This document shows positions 5,522-6,281 of a DNA stretch of 6,281 nucleotides, one piece after another. The position numbers were made by a program, and so were the translations under genes. Location of the stretch: the NCBI GenBank assembly GCA_035282865.1, contig DATEVB010000240.1, positions 1 to 6,281 on the forward strand. Direction: 5' to 3'. The stretch comes from UBA4744 sp035282865. GTDB taxonomy: Bacteria > Actinomycetota > Acidimicrobiia > Spongiisociales > UBA4744. Positions within the stretch are counted from its first letter, which is position 1. Each line of letters opens with the position of its first letter. The notes below the pieces were generated by a model. The model was given only the letters and a program-made list of their open reading frames with translations. It had not been told where the DNA came from and searched no databases.

Positions 5522-6281
5522 GTCTCGCCGAGAGCACCGGTTTCGCTCATCGCCCGATCCCGACCATCGTGGCGGCGACCCTCTCGATCACCTTGGGGGC
5601 TCTTCCCATTTTTCTGGTCGGAGCGCTCGCCGTCTTCATCCGCCCGGAGCTGGGCTTTGGCGAACTGGCTCTCGGGGCGCTGGCCACGCTCTACTACTTG
5701 AGCTCGGCGCTGAGCACGGTACCCGGCGGGAGACTGGCGGAAAGGCTGGGCGGCCCGAAAGCCATGTCGGTGGCAGCCGCCCTCAGCATGTTGGCCGCCT
5801 TCGGAATTGCTCAGTTTGCCGTCAACTGGGCGTCTCTGGCCGGCCTCCTCGTCCTGGCGGGCATCGCCAACGGTCTCGCCTTTCCATCCTCCAACCTGGC
5901 CCTGGCACGCGGAGTCCCCCGTCGGCGCCACGGTGTGGCCTTCGGCATCAAACAGAGCGCCGGGCCATATGCCGCTCTCCTGGCGGGCGCGGCCGTTCCC
6001 TTGATCGGCCTCACGGTGGGGTGGCGATGGGCCTTCAGGCTGGCCGGAGTGGCGGCCGTGCCAATCCTCCTCGGCGGCGGAATTCGACAACCGGCCGGCC
6101 GGGTGGCCGCCGGAACCCGCGATGACGTGGCCGTCGCTCCACTCAGGGTTTTGTCGCTGGCCGCCTTTTTCGGAGTCAGCGCTTCGGCTTCCCTCGGTGC
6201 GTTCTATGTCGAATCGGCCGTGGCGATAGGGACTCCGGCGGGAACCGCCGGAGCCATGCTCTCGGTGGGGGCTGCTCTCGG
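5518..6281 (+). CDS. MFS transporter, C-terminus cut by window edge
   Basis: The first 254 residues of a major facilitator superfamily permease, normally about 400 residues with 12 helices. A hydrophilic N-terminus (MSLAESTGFAHRPIP) is followed by hydrophobic segments at about 17-41, 50-72, 82-102, 105-127, 147-168, 169-188 and 208-231, with an eighth beginning near 240. The loop between helices 2 and 3 carries GGRLAERLGGPKAM (70-83), matching MFS motif A (GxLaDrxGrk). A basic cluster, RGVPRRRHG (131-139), sits in the loop after helix 4. The start is GTG at 5518, overlapping the CoA-transferase stop as GTGA; an in-frame TGA at 5515 excludes any earlier start. No strong ribosome site precedes it, so translational coupling is likely. 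It is presumably the uptake (or efflux) permease for the operon's substrate. Direction and substrate are unknown. Confidence 0.88.
   Translation, partial: MSLAESTGFAHRPIPTIVAATLSITLGALPIFLVGALAVFIRPELGFGELALGALATLYYLSSALSTVPGGRLAERLGGPKAMSVAAALSMLAAFGIAQFAVNWASLAGLLVLAGIANGLAFPSSNLALARGVPRRRHGVAFGIKQSAGPYAALLAGAAVPLIGLTVGWRWAFRLAGVAAVPILLGGGIRQPAGRVAAGTRDDVAVAPLRVLSLAAFFGVSASASLGAFYVESAVAIGTPAGTAGAMLSVGAAL

Noticed and set aside
5522..5535. GTCTC-GCC-GAGAG near the MFS start, resembling the operator arms
   Set aside because: The core is 3 bp instead of 7, the last arm base differs, and it lies inside coding sequence with no promoter nearby.
4283..5537. Long minus-strand open frames opposite the CoA-transferase (4283-5005 and 4821-5537)
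   Set aside because: They are Arg/Pro/Ser-rich or otherwise low-information translations with no motif, fully overlapping a well-supported gene.
5350..6090. Minus-strand open frame of 246 codons opposite the MFS gene
   Set aside because: The translation is Gly/Arg/Gln-rich without domains; the plus strand encodes clear membrane helices and MFS motif A.
1..6281. Search for CRISPR arrays, tRNA or rRNA genes, insertion-sequence ends, defence or toxin genes
   Set aside because: No regularly spaced repeats, RNA-gene signatures, transposase motifs or terminal inverted repeats were visible. The window reads as a metabolic locus.

Overview
The window is GC-rich (by eye a little over 60%, with G/C-ending codons preferred) and densely packed with genes. 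The protein families and codon style fit a high-GC bacterium, most likely an actinobacterium, possibly an environmental Acidimicrobiia-like lineage. That placement rests on overall character only; no rRNA or marker gene is present.

Layout: (1) positions 1-1042, minus strand, hold the N-terminal 347 residues of an acyl-CoA dehydrogenase whose C-terminus lies beyond the left edge. (2) Positions 1043-1317 are a divergent control region. (3) From 1318 to the right edge, five plus-strand genes form a tight operon: a cyclase-family (kynurenine-formamidase-like) metal-dependent hydrolase, a CitE/HpcH-type CoA-ester lyase, a Gfo/Idh/MocA oxidoreductase, a type III (CaiB/BaiF) CoA-transferase, and an MFS transporter cut by the right edge. 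The gaps are 13 nt, a 4-nt ATGA overlap, 28 nt and a 4-nt GTGA overlap, so co-transcription and translational coupling are likely.

The likely joint role is catabolism of an unidentified, probably cyclic or hydroxylated organic compound. The MFS protein would import it. The oxidoreductase would oxidise a hydroxyl group. The cyclase-family enzyme would hydrolyse a ring or amide/lactone bond. The CoA-transferase would make the acyl-CoA, the acyl-CoA dehydrogenase would desaturate it, and the CitE-like lyase would cleave a 3-hydroxyacyl-CoA to a small acyl-CoA plus a keto acid or aldehyde. The order and substrate are inference; the enzyme classes are well supported. I could not match this exact gene set to a named pathway.

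The most notable non-coding signal is in the divergent region. Two near-identical 17-bp dyads (GTCTC-N7-GAGAC, 13/17 identical) sit one in each predicted leader, just downstream of two back-to-back TTGACA-N18-TANNNT promoters. This looks like one repressor controlling both transcripts, which would make the dehydrogenase part of the same regulon. No regulator gene lies in the window. The promoter and ribosome-binding-site evidence also moves the cyclase start from the longest-ORF ATG at 1222 to 1318. No tRNA, rRNA, CRISPR array, insertion sequence or clear terminator was seen.
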